Notes under the pieces: model-generated
What the model saw: only the letters and a program-made list of their open reading frames with translations
The model's database searches: none
Told to the model about the DNA's origin: nothing
From: Branchiostoma floridae
Taxonomy: Eukaryota > Chordata > Leptocardii > Amphioxiformes > Branchiostomatidae
Assembly (NCBI RefSeq): GCF_000003815.2
Contig: NC_049996.1
Span: forward strand, 10,151,503 to 10,215,502
Reading direction: 5' to 3'
Length of the DNA: 64,000 nucleotides
Shown: piece by piece, positions 38,601 through 49,879 of the stretch
Layout: each line of letters begins with the position of its first letter
How positions within the stretch are numbered: position 1 is the first letter of the stretch
Made by a program: the position numbers and the translations under genes

Positions 38601-41332
38601 AGTCAGGCTTCTTAGTACATGTACAGGTTTCCATCGGTTAAATAGAGGCCACTCCACTGCAAGCAAACGGAATGACCCGTGGTCGGGCTGGTACATTTTG
38701 TTTTGTACCTCAGGTGATACAGAATACACGTTGTTGTATCATACATTATGTCTGACAGTCATACCTGTGACGCGAAAACGTTCGATACGGGTGTTCCGGA
38801 CTGGGCCATACTGTAACTTCCGTAATCGCACATGTTTGTAAGGCGTAATTTACATGGGCTTCATTCGAATAAATCGAACTGTTTTGAGCGGGCCGAGTGC
38901 AGCGCCATCGAAAGTTCAAAGACCTGATTCGGACGTTGGGACATTACTGTTGCAACACTTTTTGTTCGAGGGCACCAAATTTGTTCAGCTTCTGGCGCAT
39001 TTTGCATCAAAATAGGTGTTTTCTCAGTCGGGTCCCAGGCCTCCCGCGGGTCGGATCGCCGGGCGATCTGACCCGCGGTCGGGCTAGTGGGACCTCGGGT
39101 GATACGGAATACACCGTGTTGTATTCTATATTAATATGCCAGCTAACATTACTGTTACCATATTACAGCTCACTTACTTCAGGAAGAGGAAAACTGTGTG
39201 AAGACCTGTCGAAAAGGGAACACTGACAACGGACAGCGAGTTTGTGAGAAATGTGTTGGGGCCTGTCCCAAGAGTAAGTTGTTTCAGTTTTCATGTGGAT
39301 TTGCTGATCTAAGGATACATGTAAATTTTAATGCTTGAACCAAGTTGTTAATTAACCTGCTTAAACCATGAATAGATGCAACGATTTTGATTCTTTTGTT
39401 TCTTTTGTCTGTGCATATTCTCTTCCGTACTTCAGCCAGTTGTAATCTTTACTTTCTGTTAAAGGTCTTGAGCCTGAAAAAAATTAAAATGAGAACAAAC
39501 TTTCTGCCATCACAGAATGCACAGGATTCCAAAAGTACCAGTTTGCAGGATACATGACGATAAACGAGGCAATCCTGAGAAACTTCACCAACTGTACCAT
39601 CATAGAGGGGAGCCTGGTTATCACAAAGCAGGCATTTGAGGGGTAAGTGAACTTACATTCACTGTAACAGTTTTCACCTATAGTCTTCATCGCATTCCGT
39701 TTGCTTCTCAATGTGTGTAAAATGCGCTCTTTGCTATAGTTGTAATGTGTGGTGCGCAATACCCTGAAATTCAATCTCAAATGTCAGACTGTTTCCAGGA
39801 CCTACACAGGCCAGCTCCTCGGCTTCTGTGAGGAATAACATGCCGCTAAGTTAGGGCCTATGGTAAAGTTTTCCTTGTGAGCATGGGCCTGTTTGCCCTG
39901 GAGCTGAGGAGCTGGCCTGTGTAGGCCCTGGAAACAGTCTGGCATTCATGCTACATCAAGCCCTGCTTGGGTTCTACTTGAATTCTGCTGTAGCAATCAA
40001 AATAAGATAAAAAGATTTAGTTGCTTGTTGCCCTTCTTGAATCAGGGACCTCTGGGCAGGCTTTGGTCCCATGTCACCGTCGGAGCTGAGTGTGTTCAGC
40101 ACAGTGGAGGAAATAACAGGCTACCTGCAGATAGAAGGACAACACGAAGACTTCACGGACCTCTCCATGTTCCGCAACCTGAAGATTATACAGGGCAGGG
40201 AGCTCTACAAGTAAGGAACTTTCTCTCTACATTTCATTCTACAAAGACATGTCAAAATGATAAACCTGCTTCTGAATTAAGCCATAAACCACATCAGGTA
40301 AATAGATGAATAGTATGTGAAAAAGTGAAATGATTTTGGCTCGTAAAGTGAATTTTTGTCTACCTGCACGAGAGGACAAGTTCAATTTGTAGAAAACTTG
40401 TTAAACCCTGAAGATAGTAATTTGTTGAGTGAAACAAAACAGTGTTTTGAACATTATGCAAGAGGAATTCTTATCTCATTTGAGTGTTTTTTTTCAACAG
40501 TCAATACTCATTAGTCATCTACCAAACGTCGCTGGAAAGCCTTGGCCTGACATCTCTGCAGCAAGTGAACAATGGGAAGGTCAACATCCAAAAGAACAGG
40601 GACTTGTGCTACAACGTGGAGGATGTCGTCTGGAACCGCATTCTGAAAAACCCTGCAGAACAGGAGAGGCAGATTAACAGGAACAAAAAGAAAACCAAGT
40701 GTGGTAAGTCACAAGTCTGTATCTGTACGTACCTGTATCATAAGTCAGTATATCACCCTTCAGTGTAACATGCCAGCTTCTGCATCAGATTCTGTATTTG
40801 ACTAGCTGGTTTAACTTGCCCTTTGGTTTATCATTCCGGATTCTATACCTGTATAGCCAGCATATTCACCTTCCTTCTCCATAGTACACTGGCTTCTGTA
40901 TGTATAATAAATTAGACCCACCATCATCACATCTTAAATGCTATTGATTAACGATGATTTTGATTGATGGCTGGGATCGGTATATTGGTCTGGGCATTTT
41001 CTGATCATATCTTGACATAATTCTTTATGACACAAATAGCTCTATGTAGAGCAACATTCATATGTTTCTGTTTTTTGTCCTTTTCAGTTGTTGAAGGGAG
41101 GACTTGCTCCGACCAGTGTAACTCTGACGGCTGTTGGGGGTTCGAAGCAAGCCAGTGTATCAAGTGCGCCAATTGTGAGGCAACCACGCATTACTCAGAC
41201 AACAGGAACACTGACAACAGCCAGCAAGTTTCCGAGAAATGTGTTGGGGCCTGTCCCAAGAGAAGTTGTTTTTGGTTTTCATGTGGATTTGCTGATCTTC
41301 AAGTGTTTCAAGGACGTACATTTGTGGTCTGA
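32608..41332 (+). CDS. EGFR/ErbB-type ectodomain gene, first part (L1, Cys-rich 1, L2)
   Basis: Exons: 32608-32680, 33823-33977, 35015-35201, 35884-36015, 36671-36736, 37168-37304, 38066-38207, 39169-39273, 39516-39642, 40046-40210, 40501-40703, 41088-41332. Phases agree throughout, giving 1737 nt (578 aa). Exon 1 is a signal peptide. EGFR-like marks: VCLGTDKQL and [10 protein letters not shown] in L1, [36 protein letters not shown] and [13 protein letters not shown] in the furin-like region, [24 protein letters not shown] and [10 protein letters not shown] in L2. In ErbB receptors L1 and L2 bind the growth factor. The last exon is a chimera that lost its splice donor, so translation would run to TGA 41330-41332 and give a secreted protein. 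A cryptic donor at 41316 would keep phase into the exon at 41455. No membrane span or kinase was found. Confidence 0.88.
34583..34607. repeat. (ATC)n microsatellite
   Basis: About eight ATC units lie in intron 2 of the EGFR-like gene. Confidence 0.95.
35284..35467 (+). pseudogene. Duplicated L1 exon closed by one TGA
   Basis: This is a second copy of the preceding L1 exon (35015-35201): [20 protein letters not shown] against [20 protein letters not shown], with [11 protein letters not shown] after it. The acceptor (ttttgtag) and donor (CTG|gtaagg) are intact. Length is 184 nt (187 in the partner) and the phases are identical, as in mutually exclusive exons. One in-frame TGA at 35440-35442 replaces the CGA (Arg) of GLRELRF. 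This is the change expected from CpG decay. Inclusion would give a product truncated inside L1. Confidence 0.85.
36180..36345. repeat. Cluster of direct and inverted ATCTCCAGAT motifs
   Basis: atctggagat occurs in the first part and its complement atctccagat at least three times in the second, often as caatctccagatt. The cluster lies in an intron of the EGFR-like gene and could fold in RNA. It is probably a degraded inverted-repeat element. Confidence 0.6.
37491..37840. repeat. Duplicated intron segment split by a 100-N gap
   Basis: Bases 37491-37614 (ttgacagacaaaaaatgctg ... cactttgtgtc) reappear almost unchanged at 37715-37838. Exactly 100 Ns lie between, at 37615-37714. The gap is an assembly placeholder, so true copy number and length are unknown. 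It falls between EGFR-like exons 6 and 7. Confidence 0.95.
38640..39130. repeat. GC-rich dispersed element in EGFR-like intron
   Basis: Direct copies of gtcgggct(g/a)gt followed by ggtgata and gaatacac lie at about 38690-38735 and 39080-39120. A cccgcgggtcggatcg / cgatctgacccgcgg inverted repeat lies between. A reverse-strand copy is at 17125-17215. Confidence 0.65.
39783..39948. mobile_element. Hairpin MITE, copy in first L2 unit
   Basis: The arm gtcagactgtttccaggacc ... cagctcctcggct pairs with agctgaggagctgg ... ccctggaaacagtctgg over about 43 bp around a ~75 bp centre. The same insertion sits at the same place in the second unit, so it predates the unit duplication. Confidence 0.8.
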
Positions 41333-41454
41333 AGTTTAAATGTTTGAACCAAGGTGATAATTAATCTGCTTTAACCATGAATAGATTATACACTAATTTT
41401 AATTCTTGTTTCGTCTGTCAATTAACATGAGAACAAACTTTTTTGCCATCACAG

Positions 41455-44411
41455 AATGTGCAGGGTTCCAAAAGAACCAGTTTGCAGGATACATGACGAT
41501 AAACGAGGCAATCCTGAGAAACTTCACCAACTGCACCATCATAGAGGGGAGCCTGGTTATCACAAAGCAGGCATTTGAGGGGTAAGTGAACTTACATTCA
41601 CTGTAACAGTTTTCACCTATAGTCTTCATCGCATTCCGTTTGCTTCTCAATGTGTGTGCATTGTGCTCTTTGATAGTTGTAATGTGTGGTGCGCAATACC
41701 CTGAAATTCCAGCCCAAATGTCAGACTGTTTCCAGGACCTACACAGGCCAGCTCCTCGGCTTCTGTGAGGAATAACATGCCGCTAAATTAGGGCCTATGG
41801 TAAAGTTTTCCTTGTGAGCATGGGCCTGTTTGCCCTGGAGCTGAGGAGCTGGCCTGTGTAGGCCCTGGAAACAGTCTGATGTTCATGCTACATCAAGCCC
41901 TGCTTGGGTTCTACTTGAATTCTGCTGTAGCAATCAAAATAAGATAAAAAGATTTAGTTGCTTGTTGCCCCTCTTGATCCAGGGACCTCTGGGCAGGTTT
42001 TGGCCCCATGTCACCGTCGGAGCTGAGTGTGTTCAGCACAGTGGAGGAAATAACAGGCTACCTGCAGATCGAAGGACAACACAAAGACTTCACGGACCTC
42101 TCCATGTTCCGCAACCTGAAGATTATACAGGGCAGGGAGCTCTACAAGTAAGGAAATTTCTTTCTGCATTTCTACAGCAGTGGGGTGATAACAGATTTGC
42201 TCACAATCTAACATTCGTTATTTTCTGCTTATTTTCTGTGCAGAAGACTACCCTAAAGATCAATAGATAAATAAAATAAATAAAAGAAGACCATTTATTT
42301 CTAAATTATTGCTGTGTTGAATTCCTAGATCACTGCAATGGCTTTGGTGCTTGCAAAAACATGTTTATGCTGCAACTTAACACCTGCGGCCCCACTATCC
42401 AGCTGGCCCCAATGATTGCCAGCCCTCAATGCCTGAGGCAAGTGATAGTTGGCATGGGGCCATTTGGATCCTGGGACAGGAGTAAGCTGAGGGCTTGTGT
42501 GTGGTGGGTGGTCGGTACCAAACCCTTTCCTGTTCTGCCATGGTACATTTGTACTGTCTATCAAATTTGAAGGATAGATTTTGTCTTATAAGTTCTGGGG
42601 GCCCTTGTGCAATAATGACTAATGTTGTGATGCTGTCATCGTAAAAAGTTATCATTTGGATGTAACAAAACAGTGTTCTGAACCTTGTAAGAGGAATGTT
42701 GATCTTATTTGAGTCTTTTTCAACAGTCAATACTCACTAGTCATCTACCAAACGTCGCTGGAAAGCCTTGGCCTGACATCTCTGCAGCAAGTGAACAACG
42801 GGAAGGTCAACATCCGAAAGAACAGGGACTTGTGCTACAACGTGGACGATGCCGTCTGGAACCGCATCCTGAAAAACCCTGCAGAACAGGAGAGGCAGAT
42901 TAACAGGAACAAAAAGAAAACCAAGTGTGGTAAGTCACAAGTCTGTATCTGTACGTACCTGTATGGCAAGTATAACACCCTTTAGTGTAACATGCCAGCT
43001 TCTGTATCTGTATTAATGTCTGGCTGGTTTAACCGCCCCTTGGATTCTATATACGCTTAGCACACTGGCTTCGGTACTGTATTGAAATAGACCCTCACAT
43101 CTTAAATCTTATTAGTTAATGCGATTTTGAATGACGGCTGGGATCATCGGGGTATATTGATCTGGGCATAATTCTGTATGACAAATAGTTCTGTAACAGT
43201 CATATGTTTCAATCTGATTTTGTCCTTTTCAGTTGCTGAAGGGAGGACTTGCTCCGACCAGTGTGATTCTGACGGCTGTTGGGGGTTTGAAGCAAGCCAG
43301 TGTATCAAGTGCGCCAATTTTGAGCTGGACGGGACGTGTGTGGAAAGCTGCGAGGCAACCACACATTACTCCGACAACAAGCAGTGCCGCCCCTGCGACC
43401 CTCAGTGTGACGGCATGTGCAATGGCCCGGTAAGCTTTTGTCTCTGATTTGCACCGCACCAACTACTTATTCCTTTGTTTCATTTTTATGTCAAATAGTA
43501 TGAGTCAGAACATCATGAAAAAAGTATTAAAGTATGTGTTTGAAGATACTGTTTTTTGCTTTATTGTTGAATACTGAGAGAGATCTGTATTGTCCTGAGC
43601 TTTCTTACAGTTTGTAATGTGTTAAAACGTTTTTGTAACTTTTCTACACAGGGTTCCGACAATTGTACCAGGTGTCTGAATGTAAAGGATGGTCCCTTCT
43701 GCAAGGAGAGGTGCCCACCCATGAAATACCCGGACAGAAACAACCAGTGCCAGCTGTGCCACGAGAGCTGTGTAGCCCCTGATAGCAGGTAACGCTTTTA
43801 TATGGCACTGATAACATACTCTTCAAATTCCTTAAACTTTCTAGGAGAGTTGTTCAACCTAAAGTTAAACAGTCTCTAATGCATTTGAGTCCATTTTGTG
43901 ACTTGTGATATGAGGCTTTGAACAATATTTGTATCTGCCAGTTGGTGTAACATATCAGGTTGGTATGCCCCAAAGTGGAATAAGGCTTACTTGAAACAGT
44001 CTTTTTGGCTACTTCAATACATACAAAGGTAAACTTTACCTTTCAGTACAATGTATGTAATGTGCTACGTATTGATAGTGTGTTGACTGTTTTGTGAGTT
44101 TTGACTTTTTGAACTTAGGTGTGCAAGTAGGATAGAATGGAAAACTTTTTATCAAATTCTGCAATGGGGAAAAAAAGTGTCTAAATTTGCTGGTTTCTTT
44201 TGCACCTTCCCCAACAGCATCTTGTTCCGTGAACCAGTGTAAGGACTGCCACAGCGAGTGTGTGGACGGGTGTGTGGACGACACCAGGAGCGGCTGTTTC
44301 CGCTGCCGCCATGTCAAGGTTGGGGACGAGTGTCTGGAGGAATGTCCACAGGGATTCCAAGAAAAGGACGGCATCTGTGAACCCATCTTCAGCTGGGATA
44401 TCTTTGGCTAA
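41455..44411 (+). CDS. EGFR/ErbB-type ectodomain, second L2 and Cys-rich 2 block
   Basis: Exons: 41455-41581, 41983-42147, 42727-42929 and 43233-43429 repeat the four exons that start at 39516, followed by 43652-43788 and 44218-44411. The three L2 exons have exactly the same lengths as their partners (127, 165, 203 nt) with few amino acid changes (for example Y to N, E to K, Q to R). The exon at 43233 is the intact Cys-rich form ([29 protein letters not shown]). The final exon SCSVNQCKDCHSECVDGC ends FSWDIFG and stop, with no membrane span. The exon at 43652 with donor CAG|gtaacg is one phase off from the last exon. A weaker donor at 43770 would restore phase. This block may be spliced to the upstream part, be a separate gene, or be decaying. 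Confidence 0.8.
41718..41886. mobile_element. Hairpin MITE, copy in second L2 unit
   Basis: This is the counterpart of the element at 39783-39948, in the equivalent intron, differing at only a few bases. Confidence 0.8.
42300..42660. other. Intron sequence present only in the second unit
   Basis: The intron between the second and third L2 exons is about 580 bp here but 290 bp in the first unit. The extra ~290 bp include an imperfect hairpin (ggccccaatgattgcca / ttggcatggggcc). It was inserted after the duplication or lost from the other unit. The element type was not recognised. Confidence 0.5.
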
Positions 44412-44954
44412 GACTGAGAAGAGTTTCTCTCTCAATTTTGCTGATTGATTTATGAGGAAAGAGAGCTTACTCTCAATATACATAATATTATACAATAGCC
44501 AATTGTATGACATCATAACATATCATAATTATTGAATGATAAATACTACACAATGTGTCGCTACATACAGCAAGGAGAATTTCCGATTTTAGCATCTAAG
44601 TACTTGACTAATTCTAAATATACGCCAAAAAGCAGTTACTCATTACAAGTAACTGGATATGATTTGGAAATATGATCCAGCTGCTTGAGTAACTGCCGTT
44701 TTGCGTATCTTATTACCTGGATGTCTAATCTTCATTGACATAATTCTACATATAGCTTTAGTAGGGAAAGCACTGTCAGTCATTAAACTTGTTTGACTCA
44801 TTTATATTCTAAGTCTATGCTTTTTTAAAACTTCTTGCAAAGAAGAATTTAAAAACAACATGCAAAGTAGGACACTTACTTACTTACAAACAACTTGTAT
44901 TCTACTGCAGTTTCTTGCTGATGTAAAGATAAGTGGCAATTTGTTCTATACAAT
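44412..44954. other. 3' flank of the EGFR-like gene
   Basis: No exon for a membrane span or kinase was seen. A copy of the dispersed repeat (ccagctgcttgagtaactg, ttacctggatgtctaa) lies at 44590-44740, in an inverted-repeat arrangement with gcagttactcattacaagta. Confidence 0.6.
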
Positions 44955-45240
44955 TTGTCATTACACATTGTTTCTAGGTATTCTATATCTTTGCAATCCG
45001 TATTTTCAACACTTTTTTCTCTGTTTATTTGTAAACCAAACAAAAGCAAAGGTTTGACTTGCAGTTTTGTACCTGTCATTATTTTGAATTGGTGCAACTT
45101 GTGTTCTGTAATTATATTTATACTACCATCTCATTCAATAGCATTGTGGCTTTGCATTTTGTATAATTGTTACATGTGCCAAATAATATCATTTGGTAAC
45201 AATTACAAAGAATTGCTTGAAAAAATTTGTATAAAATTTC
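44955..45240 (+). repeat. Dispersed block B1 (paired with 27140-27450)
   Basis: This is the same ordered phrases as 27140-27450. Together with block B2 it lies directly downstream of the EGFR-like gene, whereas the paired blocks lie upstream of it. Confidence 0.85.
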
Positions 45241-45363
45241 TAAATTTGTGGTTTGCGGGTTCACAGGACTCCATGGGTAAGTAATCACCACGTTGATTGT
45301 GATCATAAACAAACTCAGTTGTGCTCAGTAAGACAACCTGATCAGTTCTTTCTATTTGTGCCC

Positions 45364-45506
45364 TTAAGCCGCCTTTACAAATCAAGAATTTGAAGACGAA
45401 GAAACTCTGCTATTTGTTCGTAGGCATCAGGGTCATGCCTCCTCGTAATTTAGAGCTCGCTGACAACTCGGCCAAGCTAAATTCTTGATTTGTAAAGGGG
45501 GCTTAA
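45364..45506. mobile_element. 143-bp MITE bounded by TTAA
   Basis: TTAAGCCGCCTTTACAAATC and its continuation aagaatt pair with aattcttgatttgtaaaggg ggcttaa at the right end, with one mismatch in 27. Both ends are bordered by TTAA, the target duplication typical of piggyBac-type elements. Since the TTAA also forms part of the inverted repeat, the assignment is tentative. Confidence 0.7.
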
Positions 45507-45635
45507 ACACAGAAAATGTGACGTGCAAACAGACAAAATATTCCAGTCACCATTCTCACGGCAGTAAAAATGGGAGAACATATAACTTAACAACCAGATC
45601 GTGCTCGGTAAACACAATTCCCTCACAGTCAAAAT

Positions 45636-45656
45636 TTCTCTGTCCTTGGTGCTGAA
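45636..45656 (-). promoter_or_regulatory. RE1/NRSE-like site
   Basis: On the minus strand: TTCAGCACC, two bases, GGACAG. It is the counterpart of the site at 30720. Confidence 0.5.
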
Positions 45657-46220
45657 TACCCTTTACACAGTCAAACAGCCCACAGTCAAACAGTACATGC
45701 AGATCTGTTATCATTGTTACTTTGTTTGTTCTGTGATATGCTCCTTTCTTTATTGTTTTGCTGCTGATGTAAATTTATCTTGGGACTCTGATGGTCATGT
45801 TTCGTTTCTTACCTCGCTCTTTCAAGAGACATTTGCAGATATTCACTTCATGTGTCAGTGGGGACGCCTAGCAACCTTTGACAGTTTTGCAGTTATCACA
45901 TAGGATATCCCCTGCAGAAGATAGGAGTTGCTTTTGATCTATGTGTAACATTGATGCTGATTGGTTCATATATTTAATGCATTCTGGTGATCAACTCAAG
46001 TTCTATTAAGGGCAGGGTTTCTCAAGCTATTGAAATCTTTGATTGAAAGTCTGAAGAATCTTTAGAATATATCTTAAAATCCAACAATCATCCAGAAGTA
46101 AGCCACAGTAGCATCTTGATATGTAATGATCTGATTTTCTTTTAATGTCTGTTTTTACACAAAAGTTTCTGTTTTCTGTCTTCTTTACTAAGACTTATCA
46201 GTAGTGTAAATAACATGATC

Positions 46221-46241
46221 GTCAGCACCAAGGACATGACT
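46221..46241 (+). promoter_or_regulatory. RE1/NRSE-like site, right half degraded
   Basis: GTCAGCACC, two bases, GGACAT. It is the counterpart of the site at 31245, with a changed last base of the right half-site. Confidence 0.4.
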
Positions 46242-46410
46242 AATACTACGTTGCCTTTTTTTCAGAACTTTGCCTCATCCTAACCTCTCTAAGCAATTTC
46301 CGTCAAATGACACCAATGATGACAATAACAACATATGGGTTTGTATTTTCAACAAAAATATCAACATTTTACAATGTTGTTACCTGTTTCTGATTTTAAT
46401 AGCACATATA

Positions 46411-48412
46411 TTCTACCATAAATCAAATTTAGTATATACCACATTAGATACAGTCAGAAATATTTGATTGCAACTATTTTCCATACCAACAAATTTCAGG
46501 AACAATTATGCATAATACAGTTTTGTACATATATTTTGTCTTGAAAGCTCAAGTGAGACTTGTGCTTCATTCCATTACTAGTAAGAAATACTATTAAGCA
46601 ATACTATAACTTAGAAACCTATACAGTGTGGCATGATATACACATTGTGAAGTTTTCAAACTATTGTCATATAATAACATCATCTTGAGTGCCAAGCTGA
46701 GCCCCATTGACTGTGATAGTAACAGAAACTTGCTCTGACTTAAAACATTTGCATTTGACAATGAGAAAGAATCCTACAAAATCTTAATCGCCTCACGTGA
46801 ATGAATGATATGCATTTGATTGCGCAAAAGATGTATCAAATGGATTGAGAAATGACAGGTAGCTGAAGATAGAAAAAAATAAAAAAAGATTGTAGTTGGA
46901 ATCCAAAAAGAATCATTTTTTTTTAAAATTCTTTTCCTCTTAACAAGTAGACCAGCTACTAATGATCCAGAGGATTGAATTACATGCCTGTTGTAATATA
47001 GCGCCTGTGCTGTGCTTTTTTGTTGCATATTTTTGGAACTGTTACACTTTCTGTAGTAAGTACATTGTAGATGTTGGCACTTTCTGTAGTACATGTAAGT
47101 ACATTTTGGCAAATTGATTGAATGGGTAATTTCTATTCTAAAATGAAAGACTTGAACGTATTAAGTCAAGTACTTTTAGTGGACTTGTTGCTGGTGTAAA
47201 AAAAAAAAACAAGAATGCAAGGACGAGATTTAGGTATATACTGTTATAAAGGGTTTGCAAAGCCCAGAAAAGAAGGATTGAGCAAAAAGCTTAAGGGTAT
47301 TCTTCTTGACATAGATAATAAAAGAAATGTGTACCCAATTTTTCCAAATAAACTGAAAAAATGATATTAAATAATCAAGGGGGGTTTTAACTGTAATTTC
47401 CAGCACAAATGAATTGGTAGCAAAGCGCCTTCAGAGTATTTCTAAATGAAATACATGAAATAAACAGCTTTGATGAAAAAAAGTTACATGCTTTATATAA
47501 ATTTTGAGGAGAAAAGCATTATCAGATTGAAACATTTTTGCTTTGGTTACCATCTATAACTATGGTGGGTAAGATCAGATGCATAATAGACTGACAGAGA
47601 AAGTTAAAGAAATTATGAAATTAGACTTTGAGAAGCGATACTTGTACCTAAACTTTAGTCCCATCAGGACAACGACACACACTTTCTAGCACACATTAGA
47701 TCACAGGAGGATTGAACCACCAGTAATGACATACATGTAGCAATAAGAAAAATATCCTTAGTTGGAGGCCAGACAATAGCTGGAAGCAACAGAATTAAAG
47801 TTTTGAACAAAAAGGCAGTTAGAATTACCGACTAAGAAGAGCAGTGAGGTAGATGTACATCTGAGACATCAGAGCATTACAACACCAAATTTGAGCATGT
47901 TTGGAGGAAAGGAAGAAGATAGTTTCTAAGTGAAAATAAAACCAAGTAGCAAGAAACACAAGACCTTCAGTACATCACATTCAGATGATATGCTCTTACA
48001 CAGGTTAGGGAGGAAAGTTGATGTTACAATAGTAAGTAACATCCATTCAAGGTTAGACACAGGTGAAGATTCTGATGAGACTGAAAGGAAGAAGAACTAT
48101 GAGTTCTAAATGAAGAGAGGTTGCAAAGAATTCAACAAAAGCAGACGTCTTCCAGCAACATCAGCTAAAGGATCAAAACTGAGACATTCAAAATTCAAAG
48201 ATTTCCCCCCAGAGAATAAAGAGCATGCTGATCAAGATTTGTGGGACAAACCTGAATTAAATGTTTTGGGTCAGAAGTTTTAATCTCAAATCAAATGTTG
48301 GTCAATCACTTTTAATCAATTTCCTTTTCTTTTGGTGACTTTTTATTTCCTTAAGTTATTTCAAAGCATCTTCATGAAGTGAGGAGCATTATGAACAACA
48401 GACTGTCTTATA
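46411..48412. other. AT-rich stretch, nothing recognised
   Basis: Both strands were read for exons with splice sites. Only short unremarkable open frames and homopolymer A/T runs were seen. Confidence 0.5.
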
Positions 48413-49459
48413 TTAAGCCCCGGTCACAAAGCGTGTACGATTCCTTACGATGGACTATTCCGCATATCGTACGATGAGCACAGTACATCGCAAGAAAATC
48501 GTAAGCATCGCAAGCCATCGCAACGCATCGGATGGTGTTCAAAATTTTTCCAGCGTCGCAAGATTTTTTACTTGTATAGCCGTCTGACCGCTTTTGTGCT
48601 TCTTTAACCAACAAAATGTGGACATAGCTGTTAAATACCTTCCTATAATATCTTTAACTGTAAAAATAAATGAAAAAAGACCATGACAACAAGAGTATTA
48701 CAAGCAAAAGTTCAAATCAAGCGTGAGTACTGGTATGGTTATCTCGGCCTGCTACGTGTCAGGCTCTTTCGAAGATCGTATCATGATATGCTATCAACAA
48801 AAAGATGTCATCATACAAAAATCATATGATAAGCATTATATCATATGTATTTCCGACTCATAGAGCCTGCCTTTATGTTCGAGTTGTCCCCATGGTTATT
48901 ACGATTATGGTAAACTGACCCAAGACCGACGAGAGCTGAGATTTGATCTAATTATAAACTCACGTGTATGAAGCGATCAAACAATTGTCTGCATCACCTG
49001 TGCGGGGCGCGCTGTTCTCTGGTTGCGACTGTGGCAGTTGCGACTGATATATTTCCCCTTTTCGTCAATATCGACAATATCAGGGAAAACTGAAACCATC
49101 ACATCATGCTAAAAAATCATAAATCTATAACCTCATCAGTAGACAAAAATTGCCCTAATGAAATCTGCTATGGGGGCTAATAAAATCTTACGACGATAGC
49201 AAAATTTTGAACATGTTCAAAATCCATTTCAGCTCTATTTTTCGCCATACGACGCTCCCCGATTTACTATGATTCACTGCGATTGATGCAGGCACGCTCT
49301 TATGACCTCATCGTACGATGCACTACGCGCTTTGTGACCACGGCTTTATATTCTTAAACCATTGCTTCCGATTCTCCCCCGACTTACGACGCACTGCGCT
49401 TATCCTGCGCATCGGAAGGAATCGCAAGGAATCGTACGCGCTTTGTGACCGGGGCTTAA
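48413..49459. mobile_element. ~1.05 kb inverted-repeat element bounded by TTAA
   Basis: The left end TTAAGCCCCGGTCACAAAGC and following gtgtacgattcctt match the complement of the right end aaggaatcgtacgcgctttgtgaccggggcttaa over about 32 bp. The subterminal regions repeat cgcaagcatcgcaag-like phrases. A second, internal copy of the terminus (gcgctttgtgaccacggctt) lies near 49328. There is no transposase frame, so this is non-autonomous. TTAA borders suggest a piggyBac-type mechanism, by inference. Confidence 0.8.
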
Positions 49460-49879
49460 GCAGTCTTGCGTTTTTTCAGCTCAGTGCTATTTGGTGAGGT
49501 AGCTGACAGCAAAATCACTTTATTAACCTGTAATACACCATGAGGTTGTCAGAAAAGTTTGGAATAAAAGAAATCTTTGAAGATGAAAAACCTCTGAGAA
49601 CAGAGAATGGAGAAGTGATAGGTAACCGTTGTAGTTTGTACACCTAATAGTATGTATTAACAAAGGTAGCTGCATGTACGACCAACCAGAGAAGAATCAT
49701 AGATATATGAAGTTTACATCATTAGATAATTGCCACAAAGATACTTCAATCTCTGTAATATCAAAGCCATATAAGTGAGACGGTTGAGGAGAAAAATTAG
49801 CACCACTTGAAGTTGCAAAATTAATGTACATAATAATGGAACTGTGCAAGGGTTGTCCCCAGCCTAGGATCAATAGATG

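Larger units (their letters stand above)
45560..46410 (+). repeat. Dispersed block B2 (paired with 30650-31430)
   Basis: Colinear with 30650-31430, with the same inverted pair of RE1-like motifs near its two ends. Confidence 0.8.

Noticed and set aside
39169-43429. The L2 duplication as a simple haplotype misassembly
   Set aside because: Not fully excluded, but the chimeric junction exon differs at many bases from its CR1 parent, lacks 30 nt of its CR2 parent, and one unit carries ~290 bp extra. This exceeds what joining two alleles would usually give.
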